A DNA stretch of 64,000 bases from Pyrobaculum ferrireducens (GCF_000234805.1 NC_016645.1:2084391-2148390); one strand, 5' to 3'; counted from the stretch's first letter, positions 1 to 9,558 are shown. Translations and numbers: made by a program. Notes: a model not told the origin generated them from the letters alone.

Positions 1-1
1 G

Positions 2-187
2 CCGGCGTGGGCCTACATCGGGTTCTGGTTCCTCTACCAGCTCTTCTACGGCGCCCTGGAGTTCATAACCTTGTCGCAGAGCGGCGTCGCCTATTTCGCC
101 CACATAGGCGGCTTCATCGCAGGCGCCCTAACAGCGCTGGTATACAAAAAGAGGAGAGCTACATACCACTGGTACTGGACTTACTAG
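2..187 (+). CDS. Rhomboid-family intramembrane protease, C-terminal fragment (runs off left edge)
   Basis: Only the last 61 codons are in the window, read in the frame starting at base 2. The segment has two hydrophobic stretches and the motif HIGGFIAG. In rhomboid serine proteases that His is the catalytic partner of the Ser in GxSG, which would lie upstream of the window. The protein ends in a basic cytoplasmic tail (KKRR). A second rhomboid at 18988-20067 has the matching motif HMGGFVAG, so this region encodes two paralogs. The function would be cleavage of membrane proteins within the bilayer; the substrate is unknown. The family call is firm, but activity cannot be judged without the missing half. 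Confidence 0.8.
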   Translation, partial: PAWAYIGFWFLYQLFYGALEFITLSQSGVAYFAHIGGFIAGALTALVYKKRRATYHWYWTY

Positions 188-339
188 TCTGTGAGCGGCT
201 TGCCTACAACGTTACAATTTTCTAGGCTTTGCAGTAGTTTAATTGAAACAGCTAACAGATCGAATAACGGCACCCCACACGCTGTGTAAGTGGTCTAGAG
301 TGTTGCGTTGGGTCTATGGATAAGCTTATTTGGCAATGA

Positions 340-609
340 CTACGCCGTGTGTCTTGTGCCCTTTGTTTCAGTCTTGGCTAGTGCTTTCTCTACTGCGTCT
401 AGCTTCCTAATGAGGTTTGGACAGTTTATAATATATATAGTTGTGTTGTTTATCTTGACGGATTTTACATAGCCGTTGTTTTCAAGCCAGAAGAGGTGCC
501 ACTGGGCGGCGCCCCACGTTATGCCTAGGTCTTTAACTACATCGGTTACCGTGGTGTAGCCCTGGGTCGCGATTTTTCTCAAGATCTGAACCTTGACGTT
601 GTCCAGCAC
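340..609 (-). CDS. Small winged-helix (ArsR/MarR-like) DNA-binding protein
   Basis: An 89-residue protein. Residues 5-70 read as a winged helix: QILRKIATQGYTT is helix 1, TVTDVVKDLGITWGAAQWHL is the helix-turn-helix, and VKSVKINNTTIYII forms the wing. It is probably a local transcription regulator in the cytoplasm. The start is GTG at 609, because a TTTTAATA box on the reverse strand lies about 25 bp upstream (near 634), giving a leaderless transcript. The gene stands alone between a rhomboid and an NfeD-like gene. Its target and ligand are unknown, and I see no sensor domain. Confidence 0.7.
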   Translation of the reverse strand: MLDNVKVQILRKIATQGYTTVTDVVKDLGITWGAAQWHLFWLENNGYVKSVKINNTTIYIINCPNLIRKLDAVEKALAKTETKGTRHTA

Positions 610-772
610 TGCATCTAATTCTTAGTGGTTTTAATAATTTGCGGAGGTTAGTTTATAAGGTGGTGGCGTGTCTATACGCGCCCCTGGCGTGGGGTGTCGA
701 GGCGCCGTCTCGGCGGCTGTGAAAACGCCCCCTCCAAGGGGCGGACATTTAAACCCGTGTGGAGTGGGTCAT

Positions 773-1132
773 GTGGATGTGGTTATCTCTGCGTCGGCTC
801 TGGGCCTCGTCGGTGGACTCGTCCTCTTCTTCACCTTTCTCGGGCGGATACCGCCGTGGCTGGGGTACCCCCTCGGCGGCGCGCTCCTCTCGATCTACGT
901 GCTGATCGTGGTGGTGGGTCTCAAGTCTAGCCGGGAGTTCAAGAGGAGACCGCCTCCCTCTGCCTCTGTGGTGGGGAGGAGGGGGGTGGTGGTGGAGGTG
1001 GAGGGCGGCTGGGCTTTGGTGAAGCTGGAGGGGGCCTACTGGAGGGTGTACTGCGGCTCCTGCGCGCCTGGGGACGTGGTGGAGGTTGTGGAAATCGGCG
1101 ACGTGGGGGTTGTCGCGAGGAGGGTGGAATGA
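773..1132 (+). CDS. NfeD-like short membrane protein with OB-fold tail
   Basis: A 119-residue protein. Two membrane helices (about residues 3-22 and 30-48) are followed by a soluble beta-rich domain (about residues 60-119, from VVGRRGVVVEV to VGVVARRVE) matching the OB fold of NfeD proteins. NfeD partners stomatin-type membrane scaffold proteins, though no stomatin gene lies nearby. An upstream GTG at 668 is also in frame, but TTTAAA at 748-753 predicts transcription from about 775 and the extra residues look non-coding. I therefore prefer GTG 773 (or 779). It overlaps the next gene by 4 bp, suggesting translational coupling. Confidence 0.65.
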   Translation: MDVVISASALGLVGGLVLFFTFLGRIPPWLGYPLGGALLSIYVLIVVVGLKSSREFKRRPPPSASVVGRRGVVVEVEGGWALVKLEGAYWRVYCGSCAPGDVVEVVEIGDVGVVARRVE

Positions 1133-1617
1133 TCTACGTAGCCGCAGTCGCCGTCGCCGCCATCGTCGCCGTTCTCCACTTCCTGTGGCCCTACCTCGTG
1201 GGTAGGGGTGGGGCTTACAGTACGTCGAGTAGAAGGGCGGCGGAGTGGGCCTTTAGGAGGATCGGCGTGGCGGGCAAGAAGGTGTACGATCTGGGGTGTG
1301 GATACGGCGGGGTGCTGGCCCTGGCGAAGGCGATGGGCGCCGTTCCCGTGGGCGTGGAGATAGACCCCGTTAGGTGGCTGGTCTGCGCGCTCCGTTGCGG
1401 GTGCAGGGTGGTGCTTGGCGACATGTTCAAGACGCCGCTTAGAGACGCCGATGTTGTCTATATCTTCCAGTGGCCTTCTGTAAACGCCAGGCTTGCCGAG
1501 AAGTTTAGGAGGGAGCTGAGGTCGGGGGCCTACGTGGTCTCCTACATGTGGGAGGTCCCTGGGCTGAGGCTGGTGGCTTACAACCCGGCTCTTAGGGTGT
1601 ATGTATACCAGGTTTAA
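1129..1617 (+). CDS. Membrane-anchored SAM methyltransferase, FAM173/aKMT-like lysine methyltransferase
   Basis: A 162-residue protein with an N-terminal membrane helix (residues 1-23) and a compact class I methyltransferase domain. Motif I is VYDLGCGYGG (about 53-62), with acidic motif II VGVEID (about 75-80) and DADVVYIFQWP as post-motif strands. This layout matches the archaeal aKMT / animal FAM173 protein-lysine methyltransferases, which are similarly short and often membrane-anchored. The predicted role is SAM-dependent methylation of protein lysines near the membrane; the target is unknown. It is coupled to the NfeD-like gene by an ATGA overlap. Its last codons contain the TATA box of leuS. 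Another small-molecule methyltransferase remains possible. Confidence 0.65.
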   Translation: MIYVAAVAVAAIVAVLHFLWPYLVGRGGAYSTSSRRAAEWAFRRIGVAGKKVYDLGCGYGGVLALAKAMGAVPVGVEIDPVRWLVCALRCGCRVVLGDMFKTPLRDADVVYIFQWPSVNARLAEKFRRELRSGAYVVSYMWEVPGLRLVAYNPALRVYVYQV

Positions 1618-1639
1618 ATACACGGGGCATTTAGAGGCT

Positions 1640-4477
1640 ATGAGCGAGTTGGCTAGGTTCTTCCTTGAGCTGGGGGAGAGGTGGCAGAGGAGGTGGGCCG
1701 AGGCCAGGGTTTTCGAGCCGGAGCCGGAGGTGGGGAGGCCGAAGTACTTCATCACGGCGGCGTATCCCTATCCCAACGGCGCCATACATATCGGCCACGG
1801 GCGGACGTACCTAATAGCCGACGTGCTGGCCCGTTTCTATAGACACATGGGCCGGATCTCCCTCTTCCCCATGGGTTTCCACTACACCGGCACGCCGATT
1901 TTGACCATCGCCGAGGCCATAGCCTCAGGCGACGCGGCGGTGGCGGAGGAGTACATGACCATATACGGGGTGCCGGAGTCCGAGATTAAGAAGATGGGGA
2001 ACCCGCTGTACCTGGCTCGGTACTTCCACGAGCAGTCTAAGAGGGCGATGCAGAGGTTCGGCCTTGGCATAGACTGGAGTAGGGAGTTCACCACCATCGA
2101 TCCGGAGTACCAGCGTTTTATCCAGTGGCAGTTTGAGAAGCTGAGGAAGAAGGGGCTCATCGTCCGGGGGAGGCACCCCGTGGGCTGGTGCCCGAGGCAC
2201 TCCATGCCCGTGGGGGCCCACGACACCAAGGACGACAAGGAGCCGGACATCGGCCAGTGGACGCTGATATACTTCGCAGACGGCGAGGGACTTGTGTTCC
2301 CGGCGGCCACCCTGAGGCCGGAGACTGTGCCCGGCGTGACTAACATGTGGATTAATCCTGAGGCTGAATACGTCGTGGCTGAGTACGACGGCCGCAGAAT
2401 GGTGCTCAGCAGAGACGCGGCCCGCCGCCTCTCCTTCCAAGGCGGCGTCAAGGTGCTGAGGGAGGCCAAGGGGAGGGAGTTCGTGGGGAGGGCGGTGCAG
2501 AACCCGGTAACTGGGGAGTGGGTGCCTGTGTACGAGGCGAGGTTTGTAGATCCCGGGGTGGGCACCGGGGTGGTTATGTCTGTGCCGGCGCACGCCCCCT
2601 ACGACTACGCCGCTCTCCGCGACATGGGCGCGGTGAGGCTCATCCCTCTGATCAGGGTTGAGGGCTACGGGGACTACCCCGCGAAGGAGGTGGTGGAGCG
2701 CATGGGTATAAAGAGCCAGACAGACCCAGCTCTGGAGGAGGCTACTAAGGAGGTCTACTCCGCTGAGTACGCCAGGGGCTACATGCGGGAGGACGTGGCG
2801 GAGCTGGTGGGGGGGCACCTCCCCGAGCCTGCCCGGTCCATGGTGAGGGCTGTCTTCAAGATGTACTTCGCGGGGAGGCCGGTGAGGGAGGCCCGGGAGT
2901 TTATCTCGAAGTGGCTTGTAGAGTCCGGCCTGGGCGGGGTGATGTACGACATTATGAATAAGCCTGTGTACTGCCGTTGCGGCACTGAGATTGTGGTGAA
3001 GGTGTTGGAGGATCAGTGGTTTATAAACTACGGCGAGTCTAGGTGGAAGGAGCTGGCTAGGGAGCTGGTCGGCGCCATGTCTATAATCCCGCCGGAGGCG
3101 AAGCCGCATTTCTACGCCACTATCGACTGGCTGGACAAGAGGGCGTGTGCGAGGACGAGGGGCCTCGGGACGCCTCTGCCGTGGAGCGGCGGCTGGGTTA
3201 TAGAGAGCCTCAGCGACTCGACGATATACATGGCGTACTACACCGTGATCAAGAAGATAAGGCACTTCGGCCTAAAGCCGGAGCAGCTCACCGAGGAGTT
3301 CTGGGACTACGTCTTCCTAGGCGTGGGCACCGCTGAGGAGGTGGCCAGGAGGATCGGGGCCTCTCCAGAGGCTCTCAAGGCTATTAGAGAGGAGTTTGAG
3401 TACTGGTACCCCCTGGACTCGAGGAACTCCGGCAAAGACTTGATACCCAACCACTTGACGTTCTTCATCTTCAACCACGTGGCCATATTCCCCAGGGAGA
3501 AGTGGCCGAGGCAGATCGTGGCCAACGGCTGGGTGTTGAGGGAGGGCGAGAAGATGTCTAAGTCTAAGCGCAACGTCCTGCCTTTAGACAGGGCGGTTGA
3601 GATGTACGGCCCCGACCCGCTGAGGGCGACGCTGGCGATATCGGCTGAGGTGGAGCAGGACCTCGACTTCAGAGACGCCGAGGCTCGTAGAAACGCGCAA
3701 CAGCTGATGTCGATCTACAACTTGGCGCAGAGGCTGGCCCAGGGGGCTGAGGACCGGAGGCCGAATTGGCTAGACATGTGGCTTGTGTCGGAGGTGGCGC
3801 TGTTGCTGGAGAGGGCGAGGGAGGCGTATGAAAAGGTCAGGGTGAGGCAGGCGGCGGTTGAGGTTCTCTACAACGCCAAGGCCGTCTTCGACCAGTACCT
3901 AGCCGCCGTGGAGAAGCCCTCCAAGCTGGCGGTGGAGGCGGCGAGGGCGTGGGCGGTGGCCATGGAGCCGATCGTCCCGCACCTAGCCGAGGAGGTGTGG
4001 TCGGTGCTGGGCGGCGAGGGGTTTGCGGCGAAGGCGCCCTGGCCGCGGCTGAAGGCGGAGCCCGCCGCCCTCCTGGCGAAGAGGTACGTGGATATGCTGG
4101 TCGAGGACGTGAAGAAGATACCGGCGTACGGGCCGGGGGTCAAGAGGGTCGTGGTGTACGTCAATTCCAACTTCTCCTGGGTCAAGGCGGCGCTCGGCGG
4201 CGACGTTAAGGCTGTCATAAACGCGGGGGCCCCGCCGCAGGCGGCTAAACGCGTCGTGGATTTGGTGAAGACGCTGGGGGACGAGGTGCGGTCGCTGGTT
4301 GCGTCGGCGGAGGGGTTTAACGAGGTGGAGGCCCTGTCGTCGTACAGGGGTTACGTCGAAAAGGCGCTAGGCGCCCCAGTGGAGGTGTACCTAGCCGACG
4401 ACCCGGAGGCCCCCGACCTGGGCGGGAAGAAGAGGGCGGCTCTGCCCCTCAAGCCAGGTATATACATAGAGAAGTAG
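1640..4477 (+). CDS. leuS: Leucyl-tRNA synthetase (archaeal/eukaryotic type)
   Basis: A 945-residue class I aminoacyl-tRNA synthetase that charges tRNA-Leu. It shows the HIGH motif (HIGHG, residues 50-54) and KMSKS (residues 638-642). Between them is a large CP1 editing insertion with the TLRPET and GTGVVMSVPAHAP motifs. A C-terminal anticodon-binding region follows. The length is normal for archaeal LeuRS. An upstream ATG at 1601 is in frame but overlaps the methyltransferase gene. TTTAAATA at 1613-1620 places the leaderless start at ATG 1640, and the homologous sequence begins at MSELARFF. The neighbour on the opposite strand converges 10 bp downstream. Confidence 0.96.
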   Translation: MSELARFFLELGERWQRRWAEARVFEPEPEVGRPKYFITAAYPYPNGAIHIGHGRTYLIADVLARFYRHMGRISLFPMGFHYTGTPILTIAEAIASGDAAVAEEYMTIYGVPESEIKKMGNPLYLARYFHEQSKRAMQRFGLGIDWSREFTTIDPEYQRFIQWQFEKLRKKGLIVRGRHPVGWCPRHSMPVGAHDTKDDKEPDIGQWTLIYFADGEGLVFPAATLRPETVPGVTNMWINPEAEYVVAEYDGRRMVLSRDAARRLSFQGGVKVLREAKGREFVGRAVQNPVTGEWVPVYEARFVDPGVGTGVVMSVPAHAPYDYAALRDMGAVRLIPLIRVEGYGDYPAKEVVERMGIKSQTDPALEEATKEVYSAEYARGYMREDVAELVGGHLPEPARSMVRAVFKMYFAGRPVREAREFISKWLVESGLGGVMYDIMNKPVYCRCGTEIVVKVLEDQWFINYGESRWKELARELVGAMSIIPPEAKPHFYATIDWLDKRACARTRGLGTPLPWSGGWVIESLSDSTIYMAYYTVIKKIRHFGLKPEQLTEEFWDYVFLGVGTAEEVARRIGASPEALKAIREEFEYWYPLDSRNSGKDLIPNHLTFFIFNHVAIFPREKWPRQIVANGWVLREGEKMSKSKRNVLPLDRAVEMYGPDPLRATLAISAEVEQDLDFRDAEARRNAQQLMSIYNLAQRLAQGAEDRRPNWLDMWLVSEVALLLERAREAYEKVRVRQAAVEVLYNAKAVFDQYLAAVEKPSKLAVEAARAWAVAMEPIVPHLAEEVWSVLGGEGFAAKAPWPRLKAEPAALLAKRYVDMLVEDVKKIPAYGPGVKRVVVYVNSNFSWVKAALGGDVKAVINAGAPPQAAKRVVDLVKTLGDEVRSLVASAEGFNEVEALSSYRGYVEKALGAPVEVYLADDPEAPDLGGKKRAALPLKPGIYIEK

Positions 4478-4487
4478 CGCACGGGGC

Positions 4488-5396
4488 CTATCCGCGCTTC
4501 CACACGGCGCCGTAGAAGGGCATGGCTTTTATAAGACGGCGGTGGAGTACAAACGCCATCTCTAGTAGTTGCTCAACCTCCTTCCAGGTGAATACATTGA
4601 TGTGCGACACGGCCGCGGCGGCGTGAATCGCCAAGTACCCCGGCATAGACTCTACCACTGGCTGTGCTATGTACAGCTTGCCGCCCGGCTTCAAGATCTC
4701 TCTTATACATTTCAACTCGGTGGCGGGGTCTGTAAATAGGTGGAGCTTCTCCAGTAGAAGCACCACGTCGTAAGAGCCCTTAACTTCACAGCTACTATTA
4801 GCGACGACGAACTGCGCGTTTTTAACCATTTTCCTCGAGAGTTCGACTAGGGAGGGGTTGGGGTGGAAGCCGAGGTAGAGAGACGGCGTATATTCGCTAT
4901 ATACCAAAGTAGCCAGGTAGCCCTCGCCGCTCAGAGGCTCCAGCACTGAGAGGCCACCGGAGAACCCCGTAGCTTTTAAAAAAGCCCCAATCATGATCTT
5001 GTGCCACCCCTGTAGGTGTATGTCGCTGTGGAAAAGCTCGAGGGCGTTCCTATCCACTTGGTTCGTGGCTATCTTCACCGCGCCCAGCTCGTCAAATCTC
5101 TGGTGCATCTCTACCCACTCCCGGGCGTAGAGCCCCTTGGGCATCTCCGGCTTCTCCAATTCCTTCCCCAGCCGCCCGTCCTCGTGTATAACACCTCTCG
5201 CCAGTAGCGACGTGTACAACGCCTTTACAAAGGAGTTGCGTAAATCGGCCGCCCCGGCCTCCTTAACCTCTCTCCACCACTTATACGCGTACCACACACT
5301 CCAGTCAAGCGCCTTTTTCAGCTCAAATAAGCCCCCAGATGCCCTTATGTAGTCCTTGAAGTGTCTTAAGACCGAGGGGTAGTCTGTCAGAGGCAT
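4488..5396 (-). CDS. SAM-dependent methyltransferase with helical N-terminal domain
   Basis: A 302-residue protein. The first ~120 residues are helical (LRHFKDYIRASGGLFELKKA, WWREVKEAG) and resemble the dimerization/helix-turn-helix region of O-methyltransferase-like proteins. Residues ~140-290 form a Rossmann methyltransferase: motif I is LSVLEPLSGEGYLA, then YDVVLLLEKLHLF, and IREILKPGGKLYIAQPV is the classical post-motif segment. Motif I is degenerate (EPLSGEG instead of DxGxGxG), so the substrate and even activity are uncertain. Its ATG overlaps the 3' end of the zinc-ribbon gene by 10 bp, so the two are probably co-transcribed. It may be a metabolite methyltransferase or a regulator. Confidence 0.65.
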   Translation of the reverse strand: MPLTDYPSVLRHFKDYIRASGGLFELKKALDWSVWYAYKWWREVKEAGAADLRNSFVKALYTSLLARGVIHEDGRLGKELEKPEMPKGLYAREWVEMHQRFDELGAVKIATNQVDRNALELFHSDIHLQGWHKIMIGAFLKATGFSGGLSVLEPLSGEGYLATLVYSEYTPSLYLGFHPNPSLVELSRKMVKNAQFVVANSSCEVKGSYDVVLLLEKLHLFTDPATELKCIREILKPGGKLYIAQPVVESMPGYLAIHAAAAVSHINVFTWKEVEQLLEMAFVLHRRLIKAMPFYGAVWKRG

Positions 5397-5695
5397 ATCA
5401 ACGCCCCCACGTCTCTCAGCTTGGCGATTATGGGGAGGAGCTCCCTAGGGGCCCTCCCGGACTCCAAAGCCTTTAGAAGCAGGTCTTGAACCGCGTTGCT
5501 AAGCATGCCTATTCTCTCCCAGTCCCGGATCTCGCAGTCCTGCAACACGACGTACTCCACAGGAGCCGCGTTTTTAGGAGTGGAAAGAGCCCCGCAGTGG
5601 GGACATCTCACGGCGTCTCCTGCGAGTTCTCCCTCTTCTACTTCAAAAACCACGCCACATCTATCACACCCCACGCGGTAGAAGGTTTTCAACAC
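5387..5695 (-). CDS. Small zinc-ribbon protein
   Basis: A 102-residue protein. Residues 9-34 hold a zinc ribbon of the type CDRCG...CPHCG (two CxxC pairs spaced by about 18 residues), as in FmdB/TFIIS-like ribbons. The remainder is helical (residues 55-100) with no recognised fold. The start is GTG 5695, with a TATA-like box on the reverse strand near 5722. It is the first gene of a two-gene operon with the methyltransferase downstream. Its role is probably nucleic-acid or protein binding; no enzymatic motif is visible. Confidence 0.6.
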   Translation of the reverse strand: MLKTFYRVGCDRCGVVFEVEEGELAGDAVRCPHCGALSTPKNAAPVEYVVLQDCEIRDWERIGMLSNAVQDLLLKALESGRAPRELLPIIAKLRDVGALICL

Positions 5696-5755
5696 GTAAA
5701 TTGAGAGCCTCTCTATAAATGTGTTGTTGTATACACGCCGAAGTGCACTGGAGAT

Positions 5756-8700
5756 TTACGTCTTGGATAGGCTGGGCAGTACGTTTATCTTAAACTCGTT
5801 GTACAGCTCCTGTAGCACTTCTTCGTATACAGCCTTGCCGGCTTCGATCGCGTCCATAAGCTGTTCTATCAGCCTTGTCCGCTCCTCGTCGACAAGTTTA
5901 CTAAATGTATTCTCTAGGTAGTGGTATACCTCAATACCGCGTTTAGTGGGCACCATGATCTTACTACGGCCCGTCACGTAGACGTAGTACCTCTTGGCCA
6001 GCACCTGCAGTATGCGGGCGTAGGTGCTGGGCCTCCCGATGCCCCTCTGCCTCATCAACGCCAGCACGTCGGCTTGCGACAGCACCCTCCGGATGACGCG
6101 GTACCGCTTAACCACGACGTCTATGGTGCCCGTGGGGAGCTCCGGCTCCACTGGCGTCACCTGGTACACCACCTGGAAGCCCTGCCTCTCGATGTCGACA
6201 ACCCGCTCGAGGGTTAAGACGTGGCCGTCTACCTCCAGCTCGTACTTGGCGACGCGCGCCACGCTCGGCTCCATCTGACTCGCCACGAAGCGCCGGAAGA
6301 CCAAGTCGTAGAGCTGGTAGTGGCTCCGGGTTGGCTGGATGGCGAGCTGGATGACGCCGGCGTTTACAAGGCCGCGGAGCTCCTCGACGTCTATCGGCCT
6401 CGTGGGCCTAATGGCCTCGTGCGCCCCCTCCCCCTCCTCGCCCCACGTCCTCGGCTTGAAGGCCCCCTCGCCGAATTTCTTGACGATGTACTCCCTTGCT
6501 ATGGCGACTCCCGCAGTGGACACCCTTGTGCTGTCGGTTCGGTGGTATGTTATGAGGCCGCTTTCAAAGAGGTCCTGGGCTAGCCTCATGGCGTAGTCGG
6601 CTGAGAGGCCCAGTTTGTTCACGGCGTCTCTAAGCAACTCGTCTGTGGTGTAGGGCGGCGGTGGGTTGACCACGCGGCTCTCCCTCCCCAGAAGCTTAAC
6701 CGCCAACCGCTTCTTCTTGCGCAGAACGTCCAGCACGTCTCTGGGTATCTGTAGCCTGAGGTCGACGTCGTCTAGCTGGAGATCTACGTTGTACATGCGG
6801 TTCCTCAGCGACTCCTCGTAGGTCTTCACCACCCAGCCCAGCACCGGCGTCTGGACTCTGCCGGCCGAGAGATTGGGGTTGCCGAACCTCTCCTGAAGCA
6901 CCTTGCTCAAGCCGAAGCCTATCCAGCGGTCCTCCACCCTCCTCACAATCTGCCCCTTCACCAAGGGGAAGCTCACCCCCCGGGGGCTCGCCAGGGCGTT
7001 GAGAATAGCCCTCCTAGTGACTTCGTGAAACTCAATGCGCCTTATGTCAGAGACGTAAGGCCGGAGGCCCATGTAGAGGTCGAAGGCTATCTTCTCGCCC
7101 TCGGAGTCAGGATCTGTGCCTATTAGGACTGTGTCTACCTCCACGGCGATGTTTCTAATAGACTCCAGCACGTCCAGCGGCTTGCAGTTTTGTGGAATAT
7201 CCACGTCGTCTACGTAGACGCCGCCCCGGCACCTCCAGATCTTGTTGTAAACCGGGACGAAGCCGCTCTTTGTGACAATCACGGCGTAGTCCTCCCCGTT
7301 GTAGCCGTCGTGTTTAAAGTCGCCGAACCACTTAGCTAGGACCTCTCTCTGCCTCTGCTCAATCCTAGCTAGGGAGGTGGGGAGCTCGTAGATGTGTCCG
7401 AGAGAGGCGGTGACCATCAAGACGGCGTCCCCCGTGGAGACCTCGTAGATGGGAACCCCGTCGGCGATTATCAGGCTGGGCCTCCCGAAGAAGTTGGCAA
7501 TTGTCCTGGCCTTGGTGGGGGACTCGACAATCATGAGGATGGTCTTCATAAGCTCGACGCCGGTCGCCGCGGGGGCCGCCCTCCCCTCTATGATATCCCT
7601 AATAGCCCTCCTATCCCGGTCCACCTCTTCTAGAACTTTGCCGAGATCCACCTCGTCCAGCCTCCTGAACTCCGCCTCGTCGAATCTGAGCTTCAGCTCC
7701 CGCCTCAGCGCGTGGAAGACCTTGGCGTCGTCCACCAACACAACGCTAAGCCCCTTTGAGAGCCCCCCGGCGTATAGACGCGACGTCCGGCCGCTACCCT
7801 GTATGTAGGTTGTGACGTCGGGCACCAAGACGTACATCTCCCCGTTTATATACGCCAGCTTCACCTCGGTAGAGGTCTCAACAGTTCTGCGGATCTCCTC
7901 TCTTCTCAGCAAGTCGCCGACGAACTCCACCGCGGACTTCACCACCTCCACGGAGTGTCTGTCGAAGCTGGAGAGCTCGCCGCCCTCGGCGGCTTTCCTC
8001 AACGCCTCCTGCACGCTCAGCGTGTAGGGCGCCAGCCTCTTCAGCTGGCCTATGAGCCTGTCAGCCCTGTACCTCAAGTCGCCGGATAGGACAGACCTCA
8101 CGTTATAGAGAAAGGTTAGGTAGGCGGGTATGGAGAACTCCTCCAGCCTAACTCTAAACTTAAACTTCGGCACCCCGGCAAAGACCACGTAGCGGATGAC
8201 GTGGGGCAGGTCGATCCCCCTGACAAGCGCAGATCTGGAAGAGGCGAGGCCCACCAGCGCCGCCAACTCCCCCCTCTCGAAGCGCTCCAAGACGCCGCGG
8301 CGCGGGCGGAAGAAGGTCTCCACGGCGATCCCCGCCTCCCTAGCCCGCTCGGCGATGGTCTCCCCCAGCTCCCTGTCCTGGACGTAGACAATGCCGCCGG
8401 GGCCCAGCCTCTTTAAGAGCTCCACCACCTGCCCCGCCAAGTCGCCGCCGGCCTCCGCGTAGAGGTCGACGACGTTCCTGAGGCCCTCCGCCCTGCCGCC
8501 GACGTCGAAGCCGAGGATCTCCCGGAAGAGCAACAGCCTCACGGTCCTCCTCGCCTTCGCCAGGGCGCCCGACGCGACGAAGACGCCGAGCTTAAGCTTC
8601 CCCACCTCCTCCCTAAGCCTAGCCCTCAGCGAGGCGATCTGCTGATCCAGCCTCTCCACCTCCTTTAGATCGCCGGCCACCTCAGCCTTCCGCATCTGCT

Positions 8701-9445
8701 TCGCCAGGTTGATAACCTCCAGCGCGGCGTTCAGCACCGAGTCGGAGACCCCCAGCAACCTTAGGATGCGGTCAATGTTTTTGCTGGTGGCCCGCAGTAT
8801 GCTGTCGACGTCGTCCGCGGCGACGAAGTCGAACTTGTACCGGCTCAACAAGTCGAAGCGCCTGGGGAGGAAGGCCGAGGTGGTGACCAGCACGTCGAAA
8901 TCCCCCCTCTCCAAAGCCTCCAGCACCTCCCTCCTCTCCTGCTCGGTGAGGAGGGAGTGGTAGGCAAGCGCCTTGACCCTGCGCCCCGCCCTCTCGGCGA
9001 AGGCCGTCAGCTTTTTATGTGCCTGGTGGGCGAGGGCCGAGGTGGGGAATATCAACAGGGCCCTCCTCCCGCCCCCCGCCAGGTATAGAGTGGCCACAAG
9101 TATAAACGTAGTCTTGCCGGAGCCCGTCGGCGCCATTATGGCGAAGCTCTTGCCCCGCACAAGGCGCCGGGCCCACAGCCTCTGCGCCCCCCACATCTCG
9201 AACCCCACGACCTCTTTGAAAAAGGCTGAGAACTCCTCGTAGCTACGGAGGTAGGCGTCTACCCACGCCAGGCCCCTAAGCGCCCGCCGCCTCCGCAGAG
9301 CCGCGACCACCTCGCGAATCGACGCGGCCTTGGAGCCCTCTGGGAGGCACTCCCGGCAGGGCAACCCCAGGGCGAGCCTGTCGGAAGTAATGGGCCCCCC
9401 GCAGTTGGGACACGAATGAAGATACACCACCAGCGGGATATCCAC
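5756..9445 (-). CDS. rgy: Reverse gyrase
   Basis: A 1229-residue fusion of an SF2 helicase-like module and a type IA topoisomerase. It introduces positive supercoils into DNA using ATP and is the hallmark enzyme of hyperthermophiles. It has an N-terminal zinc finger (Cys 12, 15, 30, 33) and Walker A APTGSGKT (about 105-112). The DDVDSILRATSKN motif and the helicase arginine-rich motif SGRTSRLYAGG follow. The toprim segment IVESPTKARTIANFFG and GTDPDSEGEKIAFD come next, and the catalytic Tyr lies in GLITYHRTDSTR. The second zinc finger, normally four Cys between GFVPVYN and the DPDSEGE motif, is reduced to two Cys here. The start is GTG 9445, with a TATA box near 9467. Confidence 0.96.
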   Translation of the reverse strand: MDIPLVVYLHSCPNCGGPITSDRLALGLPCRECLPEGSKAASIREVVAALRRRRALRGLAWVDAYLRSYEEFSAFFKEVVGFEMWGAQRLWARRLVRGKSFAIMAPTGSGKTTFILVATLYLAGGGRRALLIFPTSALAHQAHKKLTAFAERAGRRVKALAYHSLLTEQERREVLEALERGDFDVLVTTSAFLPRRFDLLSRYKFDFVAADDVDSILRATSKNIDRILRLLGVSDSVLNAALEVINLAKQMRKAEVAGDLKEVERLDQQIASLRARLREEVGKLKLGVFVASGALAKARRTVRLLLFREILGFDVGGRAEGLRNVVDLYAEAGGDLAGQVVELLKRLGPGGIVYVQDRELGETIAERAREAGIAVETFFRPRRGVLERFERGELAALVGLASSRSALVRGIDLPHVIRYVVFAGVPKFKFRVRLEEFSIPAYLTFLYNVRSVLSGDLRYRADRLIGQLKRLAPYTLSVQEALRKAAEGGELSSFDRHSVEVVKSAVEFVGDLLRREEIRRTVETSTEVKLAYINGEMYVLVPDVTTYIQGSGRTSRLYAGGLSKGLSVVLVDDAKVFHALRRELKLRFDEAEFRRLDEVDLGKVLEEVDRDRRAIRDIIEGRAAPAATGVELMKTILMIVESPTKARTIANFFGRPSLIIADGVPIYEVSTGDAVLMVTASLGHIYELPTSLARIEQRQREVLAKWFGDFKHDGYNGEDYAVIVTKSGFVPVYNKIWRCRGGVYVDDVDIPQNCKPLDVLESIRNIAVEVDTVLIGTDPDSEGEKIAFDLYMGLRPYVSDIRRIEFHEVTRRAILNALASPRGVSFPLVKGQIVRRVEDRWIGFGLSKVLQERFGNPNLSAGRVQTPVLGWVVKTYEESLRNRMYNVDLQLDDVDLRLQIPRDVLDVLRKKKRLAVKLLGRESRVVNPPPPYTTDELLRDAVNKLGLSADYAMRLAQDLFESGLITYHRTDSTRVSTAGVAIAREYIVKKFGEGAFKPRTWGEEGEGAHEAIRPTRPIDVEELRGLVNAGVIQLAIQPTRSHYQLYDLVFRRFVASQMEPSVARVAKYELEVDGHVLTLERVVDIERQGFQVVYQVTPVEPELPTGTIDVVVKRYRVIRRVLSQADVLALMRQRGIGRPSTYARILQVLAKRYYVYVTGRSKIMVPTKRGIEVYHYLENTFSKLVDEERTRLIEQLMDAIEAGKAVYEEVLQELYNEFKINVLPSLSKT

Positions 9446-9558
9446 GTCACGCTGAGATGTGGGTATTAAAAACCTTTAGACAAAATGGGGACACAGAGGC
9501 GAGGGGGCCGGCCCGGCGCGGATAGCTAATATTTAAATAGTAGGCCCGTGGAGGGCAA

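Noticed and set aside
668-772. Upstream GTG start of the NfeD-like gene
   Set aside because: The residues look non-coding, and TTTAAA at 748-753 places the transcript start at the later GTG.
1925-3265. Long minus-strand open frame (446 codons) opposite leuS
   Set aside because: It is a shadow of the GC-rich leuS coding strand: low-complexity Arg/Pro/His composition, no promoter and no motif.
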